This document shows positions 54,696 through 64,000 of a stretch of 64,000 bases of DNA, one piece after another. Numbering within the stretch: the stretch's first letter is position 1; each line of letters starts with the position of its first letter. Below the pieces are notes generated by a model, which did no database searches, had not been told where the DNA came from, and saw only the letters and a list, made by a program, of their open reading frames with translations. The stretch is from Metarhizium brunneum. Taxonomy: Eukaryota; Ascomycota; Sordariomycetes; Hypocreales; Clavicipitaceae. A program made the position numbers and the translations under genes. The stretch spans positions 9,327,001 through 9,391,000 of the forward strand of contig NC_089422.1 in assembly GCF_013426205.1 (NCBI RefSeq), given 5' to 3'.

Positions 54696-55814
54696 CTATC
54701 TTTCGTCCCAAGCCCCGTCGCCGCCAGCGCTTGAATCTGGTCGGGATGCGTATGCGTGGCTAGTTGGAGATCCAAAGCGACGTCGGAGGCTCTCCACATA
54801 CCCTATCGGTCTGCCGCGGGCTAAGCCTACGAGGTCCTGAACCCCCCCGTACGCAAGCCCAAACAACAGTCCAAGCTTGGCCGTGCGTCCAGCCGTTGAT
54901 AGCGAGAACCTATCTGATCCATGCGGCCGAAAGTCGGCGCCAGTTAGCCACACGTCTCATTTGCATTTGTCTGGTACGTACCCGCCACTTGCAAAGGCGA
55001 TAAGAAAGCCGACACTTGCCATGTCTCGTATGGCCGTTTGATCGGACAACCACTGCTCATCCAGTCTGAACAGCGCCTCTAGACTGACACCAGAGAAGAG
55101 ACGGGCAAGAGGCTGGCTGACGGGACCGGAGTGGGATTGTGTAATTGAAATCGGATGGGAGGGGGGCGAGGTTGATCTTGGGAAAAAGGGTAAATGTGGG
55201 CTTAGACACACATGTCGGAGAGTTAAATCCGGTGAGGCTCATGGAGATGATGATGCCCGATGTGAAGACGTGATTGATAGTGAATGTGCGATTCCATCGA
55301 GATTCCACTTACGGCATAGGGAAAACGCGCCTGCTACGGTCAGCGTCGCCATTGTCGTCGAAAACATGTCGCTGCTGCCTCGATACCGGTCAACGGTGCT
55401 TTCCAGTCCCAGTGCTACAAAGCTCCAGAAGCTCGTCTTGGCCCCCATTCGGAAACCCTCACGGATGCCACCCTGCATTGCGTGATAGTTTTTGGATTTG
55501 TGATAGAGATACCAACCCGTCGTAGTGTCAGGCATCTTATGTGCGTGTTCTGCCCGGAAGCGGAGCTGAGCCATCTGGCCGCCCTGCATGGCACCAAGCG
55601 TGAAGCCAATCACCCCCGACGAGACCGTCCCAAGGAGAATGCGAGCCGGCGTTGAGATGGACAGCCTGGGGTATGGGTCAGATGGAAATGCATCGTGACC
55701 GTGAAACACGGAAGATGAGCGTGATGGCGTGGTTGTAGAGGTGGGCGCAATCACATCTGTGGAAGCTGGCAGATCCATGACGGAGCTCTGTGTCGCCTTC
55801 ATTGCGTACACCAT
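54696..55814 (-). CDS. Tim17-family-like mitochondrial membrane protein
   Basis: Two exons, 55814-55313 and 54913-54696, 239 residues. The long 399-nt intron is inferred because the direct join gives GAFSLC-HRFSLSTAGRTAK in phase and restores a repeated Tim17-type pattern. Hydrophobic segments with small-residue motifs: ARILLGTVSSGVIGFTLGAM with GG next to it (about 57-78), GGIREGFRMGAKTSFWSFVA, MFSTTMATLTVAGAFSL, and GRTAKLGLLFGLAYGGVQDL. This four-helix, Gly-rich layout fits the Tim17/Tim22/Tim23 superfamily, which forms translocases or assembly factors of the inner membrane. I cannot place it in a named subfamily. A different model would include part of the intron (55240-54980 contains an open stretch), but the phases at its ends do not match both exons. 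Confidence 0.68.
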
Positions 55815-56366
55815 CAAGAAGAGACCGTTCCCTGGAGCAAGGATTGCGAAATCCCAAAAACGCTCTGGAGAGGCTTCTGTCGTGCGTCAGAGTGTTTGCC
55901 CCTTTCGTCACGTCCTTTATCAAGTCGCCTTGTCGATCTTGCGATAGTGGTTGGATTCAGTTGGCTTGTTTGCGACAGATGACGTGGACGATCTGGTTTT
56001 CGAACAAAGGGTGGATGATCAAGACTGCCGCGGGGTTGTACGAATACAGGTGTGAGTGGTTGAAAATCAGTCAAAATTCCAACAGTACAGGATACCGTTC
56101 TCGGACAACAGCGTCGTTAGGAAGCTACCTTTGAGTTGCCGTTTTTTTCTCTTCGTTTTTTTCAACGTTGTTAGCCTCAAGAGTGAAGGTCGAGGGTCCC
56201 TCACCGGAGCGGAGTTTCCGTGATGCCGTCCCTTGTGCGCCACACACGACTTTAGCCACAGCGGCCGCTGGGAAATCCAGTTACAAACTGTCACGTGATG
56301 GCGTAGCTGTTTTCTGAAGCTTCATCAAGTTGGTTGACCGTGAATCTAGAGCAACGGCCCGACTCG
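55815..56366. other. Divergent promoter region
   Basis: Between the Tim17-like gene (minus) and the small hypothetical gene (plus). No gene supported. Confidence 0.5.
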
Positions 56367-56878
56367 ATGGCTGTTCCAGGTACACAAACAGCAACGCTCT
56401 TACGCAAACATGGCACGTCGTACTTGTATACAATTCGTGCCGCTCGCTATACTAACGTTTCCGACAGACTCCCGTGGATGACGGCCACATCTCGCTGCGC
56501 CTCAAGCACGGCATTCACACAATATTCATGTTCGCAGATGCACAGGCGCCCATGTCCGAAATCACCAAGGAGCTGCTTGAACTTCTGAGCGAACGATATC
56601 CAGAAGGCCTCACCACAGTTGTGTCGCCGCTCAAGACTATGGCAATCCCTGCAAATCCCAGACTGGCCTATGGAGTTCTCAACGTGCCCAACGACCCCTC
56701 CAGGGGATGGAAAAGAATCAAGACAGGCGAGGACGAAAGCAGCACCCCAACTGCATGTGGGTTAAAGAACAACAGCATCGTGGCATTCAGCTTTGTGTCG
56801 GGCCTCGAAGACGAGGATGTGTTGTTTGAGGTGGAATGGCCCAAGGACGACGACGAAATGTACGACCAAGCAGGGTGA
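56367..56878 (+). CDS. Small conserved fungal protein, start uncertain
   Basis: The main exon 56468-56878 is well supported by composition and by a strong acceptor (ACTAAC branch, GACAG). It encodes about 136 residues: TPVDDGHISLRLKHGIHTIF, MFADAQAPMSEITKELLELL, SERYPEGLTTVVSPL, then AYGVLNVPNDPSRGWKRI, CGLKNNSIVAFSFV, VLFEVEWPKDDDEMY. The first half looks like a small ubiquitin-like or RNA-binding beta-grasp unit, with a basic strand and helix; this is a weak impression. I do not recognise a named family. The first exon is unclear: ATG at 56367 with the best GT donor (56380) would be out of phase, while a weak donor at 56373 gives MA-TPVDDGH in frame. The true start may lie elsewhere. Confidence 0.6.
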
Positions 56879-58724
56879 ATTACGCCATAGTTTTCATTAC
56901 GAAATGGTCAACAAGGACCTGTATGGCATTGCAAAAGCCTGGTCTGACGAACTTTTTTTTTTTTTTGGGCTCCGATATAGGATGGAACCAGCTCAAGGCG
57001 CTTCGGCTATCAACGCAACAAACACAAATGGGGTCAATGGGTCGCAATTTCACATCTCGAGCCACACCCCACCACCAACCCCCGACCTGAATCTGCTAAT
57101 CAAGAGAGGTGGAGGATGGAACGGCTCAAGTTTAATGCAAAGGAGAACAGACCTCTTGTTCGTGGGGGGATTCGGTTACAGCATTCATGCTGTGTGGGGT
57201 ATGTATTATAGAAGAAAGTTTTCCTCTTGCAACGTCTGAATACCTTGGGCGCCTCTGCAGTTGGTCCTTGTGTCGGTAACTGTAAGTTTATCAGAAAGTG
57301 TGCAAGCATCCTATAGTCTTGGAGGAGGGATGTCTGAATTTCTCCTTGGATGCCAGGAGGTGCAACCTGTTGTACATGACAGGCCGCTCCAGCACTTGCG
57401 GCAGAGAAAGCTCCGTGGTGGGATGATTCCAGCTGGTTAAGAGCATAAAGAATTCCTTCTCTCTCTCGTGGCCCTTTTACGTTAAGCCACCGAACATGAT
57501 GGACTGGGAAGTAGTCATGTCACCCATGTACATTTAGACTGGATCGGTTGACGTGAATGTCGTCTAGGGTAGCGCACAGAAATAATGGCACCCCAGATGC
57601 AAAGGAAAGCTTCACAAAACGAAAGTTACATTAGGGGCGGCCAGTCGAGGCACCAGGTGGGTGTAGGGCCTCGGTGTTGAAGAGACGGTTGTTGTTTTGT
57701 GGTGGCATACGAACACAACCACGGGTTCCTTTAGGCAGCGGACACGACGGGGTGTGGAATAGAGGACTTGGAATGTCCCAATCAAGGATGATAGGCTCGA
57801 GCTATGATTGCCTTTTTTCGAGTAGAAAAATCATGCGCTCTTGCTCCGTACTCGGAGTTTACCCTGCATTTATACCTTGTATCACATTCTCGCCCCCTCA
57901 GTCGAGACTTTGAGGGCCAAAAATGCATTTCCCGTGATAAACTCTGATGGAAGCACCCCGGTTATTAAGCTTTCATGGCACTTTGACAACCGTCACACCA
58001 ACCTACCGGAGAAATAAATAAGGAATCCAGCGCGCATATTTCACAAATGTTGACTGGTCCGCTGGTGGTGTTGGCAGATAACCCCAGGCCGCCCGAATAC
58101 ATATGTACCTACTTAGGTAGTATTGACCTTTCAATGTTGTGTTTTTATAATGCTGTGCGACATCAAGTGATGTCTGGTGTCTTGGTCCACTGTTAGCCGC
58201 CGTGTGTTGTCATCATGTGCCAGCCAAGACATTTACCTGCCGTCTTGTCATGCTCGACCCAGCAACCACGCCGATGACGTGGATGCCATTGCCATTGTGA
58301 GCAAAGTCGAGCCTCCTCTGGCCGAGGGCGAAGAAAAGCTGCTTCGCCGCGGCCACGATGCGCGTGTGCGTTTGTGGAGTTGGGCTCATCCTGATGAGAA
58401 TGGCAGATCGAGATGGCCGGGCCCAGATTGGCGACACGACCTGGGAGAAGTGGATCGAGCGGATGGCACCATGGTCATTCTTTTGAATTTCGCGAAGCCA
58501 ATTCGGCTGTTGCGCAAAGCGACACTGCTCGAGACCCCCAGAAACGGCCATGTTTGTACGTGGGCCTCGCCGCTTCGACCGACCAGACTCTATGACGCGC
58601 CCATTATGGCGGCAATGGAGCATCCCGGGACAAGCTGTATAAATGCGGCCCCCCTCGGGACCATGCCGACTCTAACTCTGGCGGAAGGACGGCAAAGCAC
58701 TGAATCCATTGCGAAAAATACACA
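56879..58724. other. Intergenic, no gene supported
   Basis: About 1.8 kb. There is a run of 15 T around 56951-56965 and a CTCCGTACTCGGAGT inverted motif near 57844. Overlapping open frames on both strands at 58.18-58.73 kb have no domain and appear to be promoter DNA of the next gene. Confidence 0.5.
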
Positions 58725-59806
58725 ATGAAGGACAAAAACGACGTGATCCACGAGTTCAACGACCTCGTCAACATGACGGCGGCGGAACTGGAAAAGTGGC
58801 TCAAGTCGGGTGATTCCCAGGCCGTGGGATGGCCCAAAGAAGATGACGGCGGCGGCGAGTCCGTCGGCCACGATAGCGGGCGGAAGATTGTCCAGATTCT
58901 CAAAGATAATCCACAAAAGAGCCCGGACAAGTACACCGATGACCAGATTGAGCACATGAGAAAGGTGGTTTCATACTGGTATGTTTTTTCCCCTCTTCTT
59001 CTTCTGTTCCCCCTTGGCCCATGTCGAGTCCTGCAACGCGATATTATTCCTGACAACTGACGCCTTTCGTGTTAGCAAGCGGCACCTAGCTCAGGAGAGC
59101 AAAAGCAACGACAACAAGTCTGCTGAGGAAGTAAAGAAGACAAAATCATATGCGTCCCTGAAGAACTGGGGCCACGACCCCCTCAAGGAGCGGGAGGGTG
59201 ATGGCGATGAGGACGAGGACGAGGATCAGGATGAGGATGAGGATGAAGATGAGGATGAGGATGAAGACGAAGATGCGGGCCAAGACGATGAGCAAGACGT
59301 AGGCACGAAGCGGGGAACCAAGGACGACCAAGATGGGGAGAACAAGAGACAAAAGACGGACAAGGCGGCTTCCAAGAACCAAAAAAACGGCCACAGTGGT
59401 GCAGCGAAATCGGCAAACAAGCAGGATACGAAAGACGACGACGCGACCGAGCAAGGCTCACAGCCATCTTCCGACGAAGACGACGGCCAAGAAAGCAAAA
59501 AGAGCGACAAGAGCGACAAGAACGGGTCTTCTGGTAAAAAAGAGCCGAAAAAGGGCGACACGGTGAGTTGGGAATGGGGCCAAGGCCAGCCAGAAGGCAC
59601 AGTCAAGCAAGTCAAGCACGAAAAGTAAGCACCAGACGTCCGCATGCCCAAATCGAGGCGATTTTCTAATACCAACCCGCGGCAGAGCTTCGGTGACGAC
59701 CAAGAAGGGGAACACTGTCTCGCGCGACGGCACCGAAGAGGATCCCGCCGTGGTCATTGACGCGGGTTCCTCCAAGGCCGTCAAGCTCAACCATGAGCTG
59801 AATTAG
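58725..59806 (+). CDS. DUF3140 plus Hva1/TUDOR (DUF2945) protein
   Basis: Three exons, 58725-58978, 59076-59624, 59686-59806, 307 residues; introns of 97 and 61 nt restore VVSY-CKRHLAQ and KHEK-ASVTTKK. Residues 1-120 match DUF3140: EFNDLVNMTAAELEKWLKSG, SQAVGW, SVGHDSGRKIVQILKDNP, IEHMRKVVSYCKRHLAQ, then SLKNWGHDPLK. Residues about 130-240 are a disordered linker with a long Asp/Glu stretch (59.20-59.30 kb) followed by Lys/Ser/Gly-rich sequence. The last 65 residues (KKGDTVSWEWGQGQPEGTV ... GTEEDPAVVIDAGSSKAVKL) are a TUDOR-like Hva1 domain. Both domains are known as separate bacterial and fungal proteins of unknown chemistry; Hva1 was named for hypervirulence-associated proteins. The fusion suggests a nucleic-acid or chromatin-binding role, by inference only. 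Confidence 0.88.
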
Positions 59807-60399
59807 CGCGTGTTTGCTATGGCCGTCTGGATATATGGCGTCAGCTATACGACATATGTTGGCGTTATGTATTTCCAAGAAACGACCGCGCTGGTAGAAT
59901 GCCGGCACGGGCCTCATCACTGGAGTCAATTACACCGAGTTATAACTTGTCACACGGCCGTCGTCGGAAGTTGGAACAGATGGCAGCTCCGGAGTGGAAT
60001 TCCGTCTCTGCGCAACCCTTTGGACGGTGCTTGCCCGAAACCAAGGCACTAATTTCATATTAATATGTTCGAATACGGGGACTGGTATTATCGGGGGTGC
60101 TTGATGAGCTGCACAGGTAGACATGCCGCTCACCTGCCATGGTACATGAGCGATTGTCAGGACTCAGGCTTGTCTGGCCACTCTCGGCTGAACGTGCCTA
60201 CACTAAAAGCACAGAGATGATGACACTTGGACAAAATACCGCAGCAAGACGGCACGAGCACGGCCGTCTACGAAAATAGTAAAAATAGTGCGGAAATATG
60301 CATAATATTTTGATGAGAATCAGACGTGACAAAATAGTGACTACCTACCGAGCTAGCTATATCACTCGATTATGGCGCTGGGTCGTCGCAACACGAACA
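59807..60399. other. Intergenic upstream of the tRNA gene
   Basis: 3' flank of the Hva1-domain gene and 5' flank of tRNA-Ala. No gene seen. Confidence 0.55.
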
Positions 60400-60472
60400 G
60401 GGGAAATAGTGTAGGGGTTATCACGTTTGCTTTGCATGTAGAAGGTCCGGGGTTCAAATCCCTGTTTCTCCA
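60400..60472 (+). tRNA. tRNA-Ala(UGC): tRNA-Ala, anticodon UGC
   Basis: A 73-base cloverleaf with canonical numbering. Acceptor GGGGAAA pairs with TTTCTCC, discriminator A73. Anticodon stem TTTGC/GTAGA holds the loop TTTGCAT with TGC at positions 34-36. T stem CGGGG/CCCTG encloses TTCAAAT (T54-T60). No intron. The internal B box (GGTTCAAATCC) and an A box in the D arm are present, and a T run follows. GCA-reading alanine tRNA. Confidence 0.96.
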
Positions 60473-60482
60473 TTGTGTTCTA

Positions 60483-60488
60483 TTTTTT
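60483..60488 (+). terminator. RNA polymerase III terminator
   Basis: Six T residues, 11 bases after the tRNA end, matching the usual pol III stop signal. A further longer T tract lies at about 60534-60545. Confidence 0.7.
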
Positions 60489-60779
60489 GTTCCCGCAGCC
60501 CATGTTTTGTTCTTTTTATTATTTACTAATTCTTTTTTTTTTTTTCAAAAAAATCTAAATAATGTGCGTGAAATCTCGGCCGTTCAAGTAAATCCGACCT
60601 CCAATGTCCCAGTCCAAACATCTGCAAACATCCGTGTCCCGCCATCTCTGCGAACGTCAAGAGTCTTATTTAAAACACTGGAAAAGCTCCAGTGGGCATA
60701 GGTAATTCAGGCTTCACCCCCTAGGTTGTCTGTCACTTATAGTTTGCACTGATAGCATCGCCGTTCCTCATGCAACAGG

Positions 60780-62330
60780 CGCCCGTGTACTTGTCGGAGC
60801 ATTTGCATCACCTCCAAATGCATGTTTCTCGTAGGCGGCAGAGGGGTTCCTTTCATTACAAACGTGCCAAGTTTGGTCAATACTGTTTCTTACACATTGA
60901 AATGGGCAAATGCTCGAGCAGCACGCCGTGGACATGACACGAGTCCGCATACAAGGCCACGGCATATATGCACCGAGACTCGTAAGCGATTGACTCGAGT
61001 GTTGCCAGCATGTATTCCGTGACAAGTGTTTGGCCATATATACTGGATCTGCCGGCGGCCAATTGAGGCACCAGAACTGGAATGGGAGAAGCATCTGTTG
61101 GGACTTCGTCGAGGCGAGTCAGGTTGGATAGGTCGTATATATCCTCTACTGCAGTTCGCTGGCCTTGAAATCTCTTATCCCGCCCAAATACCAAATAGTC
61201 TTGGAGTCGTCTTTCGGATTGGTCAACATTTGTTGACTCTCGAAACGGAGAAAAATGAGGGCTCGAAGGGGGATGGTGGTGCCGCAACTGTCTTCAAGCC
61301 TTTCCCAAGAACTCGTATGCAACTCCATATCGGGGCAGAGAGCACACTCCTGCAGCGTCCGCAGAGACGAGAACCAATTTGCGGACTCGATTGGTTCTAC
61401 CAGCTTGCCCGGGGTCGCCGAGCTCCGAGCAAGTCGTTTCGTCTTCATGAGCTCCATGGGCACCGAGGCCGCCGTGGCTGACCTTGAGCAACTTGTCCTT
61501 GGCCAGCTCTTTTCCGCCGGCAGATATAACAGCCCATAGTTTGAGGCTGATCTAATCCAAAGCTTTGAGCACGCCGACCCAGGAGTTGACATGGTTGATC
61601 CAGGCAATGCAGCCACTCGACCCCTTGAATATGGAGGCTTGCTTTGTAATTTCTTTGCGGCTCTGCAAACTACGGTCTTGGGGGATGCAAAACAAGTCCA
61701 TCCATATGTAACGCCACCCTAACCGATGGAACTGCTCTGAGAGACTTTTGACGTCGAATATCTTTCATATCGCGCGGCCTGCAGATTTATGAGATAGACC
61801 CGCCACACATTCGGCTCCCAGCTCTGTGGGTGGAATTCCCGAGAAGAAGCAGAAATAGCTTCCCATGGTATATGGACTTGTCTGTCTGGATTCCCTTGGC
61901 AATGGATGCAAGCTCTTCAGCTGATAGCGTGTGCCGGCCCAAGGTAGGAACAAATCTTTGCCTCTCAATGTAGTTTCGCACCGCGTCTACAAGTTCCCTG
62001 CTGCTGCACCTGGCTGCCCATCAAAGTCGCAACAGGCGGTAGGAGTGTTGCTGCGTGGGCGACATGGCATTGCGGAAGTTCTCGTCGTTTTCCATCAGGT
62101 CCTTCACTTCCTCCCAGCCACCGAGAAGAGGCAAGAGAAGGGAACCAAGAACACGTCCATCCGGGCGTGGACGTCTGTCCACCACTTGACCTTTTCCCCG
62201 GCAACGACAAAAGACAAGGATTCCAATGTCTGACGGGCGGAATCCACGGACAGAGACCAATATGAGAAACCAAGGCATCGGCGGATTCCAAGTTGTAAAG
62301 GAACCAATTACACGGTGAGACAAGGTGAGC
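60780..62330 (-). pseudogene. Decayed HET-domain protein gene
   Basis: HET-domain fragments lie in order on the minus strand but in different frames. Around 61720-61560 one reads WRYIWMDLFCIPQDRS, then EITKQASIFKGSSGCIAWIN, then an in-frame TAG right after LKALD. After a shift, 61460-61270 gives ANWFSSLRTLQECALCPDM and a following ELHTSSWERL stretch. Upstream fragments (62140-61770) include DLMENDENFRNAMSPTQQHS and RNYIERQRFVPTLGRHTLSA. W.D.FCI.QD and WFSSL.TLQE are hallmarks of fungal heterokaryon-incompatibility (HET) proteins. Stops and frameshifts make a functional product unlikely. The outer limits are approximate. HET proteins trigger cell death on non-self fusion; this copy appears dead. 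Confidence 0.7.
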
Positions 62331-62803
62331 TGAATAATGCTAGCAAGGGCCTGCCTAGTTTAAAAAGGACCAGACTACTTTGTCTAGTGCAAATCATGAG
62401 CCCCTAAACCGCATACTACTTTCAACTTGCACACCTGCTATAGTGCGGCCCTGTGTACCTACGCAGGCTGTATAATACGCACATATGCAGGAGTTGCTTC
62501 GTCGTTTAGGCAAACCTAACGGGGAAGTCAATGGCATACACAATCGTCACAAGCAGATACAGCACGTTTACAAGGAGTCTGGTACAAATGTAGCCAGAAT
62601 ACAGAGGCTAAATATATTCGTCCACCCGACAAATATACACTGCAACATAAAGCGTGATAACCAGGTACCTGACCTGGTTTAAACAAGTTTGCCTCCCACT
62701 GCACACGGCACAGCAGAATGCATCTACTACAAGGGCATCTCTTCAATATGCGCCAAGTCTAAGAATAAGACGATCCAAAACAAATTTACCAGGTAGCAAA
62801 CGC
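62331..62803. other. Intergenic, no gene seen
   Basis: AT-rich flank between the HET relic and the permease gene 3' end. Confidence 0.5.
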
Positions 62804-63989
62804 TCAAACATCCCCTCCAGACTTGGGGCGTCTTCGGAAGCCCACCATCTGGACCATTTCTGTCCAGAAGCCAACCGGCGGCTCGGTGAAGGAGTTCTCA
62901 TAGGCCTCAATTTCAGGTCGCTGCCAGACCAGGTCGACCTCCTTGGGCGGGATGTAGCGCGTCTTCTTGAGCAGCTTCCATCCGACAAAGAGCAGCACGG
63001 CCAGGATCTGCATAGAGTAGCTCTGGAAGAAAACCTCGACGTCCCACTTGGGCCGGAAGGCATAGTACCCGTACGTGAGCACGACGAGACCCTGCACAGC
63101 CAGGGCGATGTAGGCGCAGTAGGGCTGGAAGTAGGCGTAGTAGGGCCGCTCTGCTTTTCTGTTGACGCCCTGGACTTGGCACGCCCTGTGGTAGTTGATG
63201 AAGGTGATGGACATGATGAGGTAGGTGATGAGGCCGCCGCCCGTGACGATGCTGATGAGCCAGGTCAGGACCTTGGCCGAGCCATTGGAGACCTGGAGGA
63301 AGGACAGAAACGGGAAGCACATGACGACGCAGAAGCACCAGATGGGGACGCCGCTCTTATTGCAGTAGCGCAGGAACCTGGGCGCGCGGCCCTCGAGGGC
63401 CAGCGAGTACAGCGCCCGCGTGGCGGCATACGTGTACGTGTTGCCGGCGGAGAAGATGGAGGTGAGGATCAAAAAGTTGACAATGTGCGGCAGCACCTTG
63501 ACGCCCAGCGACTCCATGGCAATGACGTAGGGAGAAGCGGCCGCGCTGCCGGCCGAGCCGGTCCCGAACCAGATTTCGACGAGCGTCGGGTCGTTGTAGG
63601 CGCAGACGATCCCGACAGCCAGGGCGCCGAGGACAAAAAAGATGCAGAATCGGTAGTAGACGGTCTTGAAGGCGGCCTTGATGTAGATGCTGGGGCGCTG
63701 GGCCTCTGCCGACACCATGGAGATGTACTCGGGGCCGACGACGCAAAACGAGGCGCTCCAGAGACAGGCGAGGAAGCCCTCGAACCGACCCAGGTCGCCG
63801 TTGCTGAGATATGTGGCAAAGGCTCCTGGGTTGGAGAAGTGCCGAAATCCATATGCGTCGTGCTGGGGGTTGCCGCCGCACATGGTGACAAAGGTGAATG
63901 CGAACAAGATGAAGATGAGGATGAGCTTTCCACCAGAGAGCCAGAATTCAGCCTCGCCGTAGAAGCGGACGGCAAGGACGTTGAGGAGG
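62804..63989 (-). CDS. Amino-acid permease, 5' part outside the window
   Basis: The visible part encodes about 395 residues, the C-terminal two thirds of a fungal amino-acid permease (YAT family of APC transporters). It starts after a probable acceptor (TTCCTTGTAG at 63999-63990) with LLNVLAVRFYGEAEFWLSGG, then GGNPQHDAYGFRHFSNPGAF (the family loop), VVGPEYISMVSAEAQRPS (the conserved GE....AAE-like region), ILTSIFSAGNTYTYAATRAL and about six to seven further hydrophobic helices. The C-terminus is cytosolic (ENSFTEPPVGFWTEM). It imports amino acids across the plasma membrane by proton symport; substrate range cannot be told. The preceding helices and start codon lie beyond position 64000. No frameshift is seen. 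Confidence 0.9.
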
Positions 63990-64000
63990 CTACAAGGAAA

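Noticed and set aside
58177..58728. Overlapping open frames on both strands
   Set aside because: Neither has recognised motifs; both lie just before the start of the Hva1-domain gene.
1..64000. CRISPR arrays, rRNA, intact transposons
   Set aside because: Looked for direct repeats with spacers, rRNA-like blocks, and transposase or reverse-transcriptase motifs; none seen, and CRISPR is not expected in a fungus.

Overview
The window reads as genomic DNA of a filamentous ascomycete, most likely a Sordariomycete and possibly Hypocreales. This rests on short phase-matched introns (mostly 50-100 nt) with GTRNGT donors and CTNAY branch sites, Zn2Cys6 regulators with the fungal middle homology region, a NACHT-type fungal NLR, a HET-domain relic, and small secreted proteins. 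The species assignment is inference. CDS coordinates below are the outer limits of each gene, and exon coordinates are given in the evidence.

The window has two halves. The left half (1-30 kb) is accessory in character. It holds a truncated-looking edge gene for a small secreted protein, a DUF6914-like protein, an APH/choline-kinase-like phosphotransferase, a broken BCS1-type AAA ATPase, and a 1,653-residue NLR-like receptor (alpha/beta hydrolase domain, membrane segment, NACHT, HEAT repeats). After these come an unusual secreted beta-rich protein, a cysteine-rich secreted protein with seven small exons, and about 14 kb of nearly gene-free DNA. The only gene I can support in that stretch is a CIAO2/CIA2-type iron-sulphur targeting protein at 21.8-22.7 kb.

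The right half (30-64 kb) is gene-dense and mostly conserved. In order it carries a Zn2Cys6 regulator (8 exons), a TMEM70-like mitochondrial membrane protein, a single-pass cell-surface protein, a DUF4246 protein, a BuGZ/ZNF207-like zinc-finger protein, a second Zn2Cys6 regulator, the KEOPS subunit Cgi121, and proline dehydrogenase. These are followed by a Tim17-family-like membrane protein, a small conserved hypothetical protein, a DUF3140 plus Hva1/TUDOR protein, a complete tRNA-Ala(UGC), a decayed HET-domain gene, and the 3' part of an amino-acid permease that runs off the right edge.

The most interesting material is the 6-16 kb block: an NLR whose hydrolase domain has cysteine at the expected nucleophile position and whose HEAT repeats are locally 99% identical in DNA, beside two TATA-driven secreted-protein genes. 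Together with the HET relic it suggests a locus involved in non-self recognition or host interaction; that link is inference from position and families, not shown by the sequence. No CRISPR array, rRNA or intact transposon was seen.
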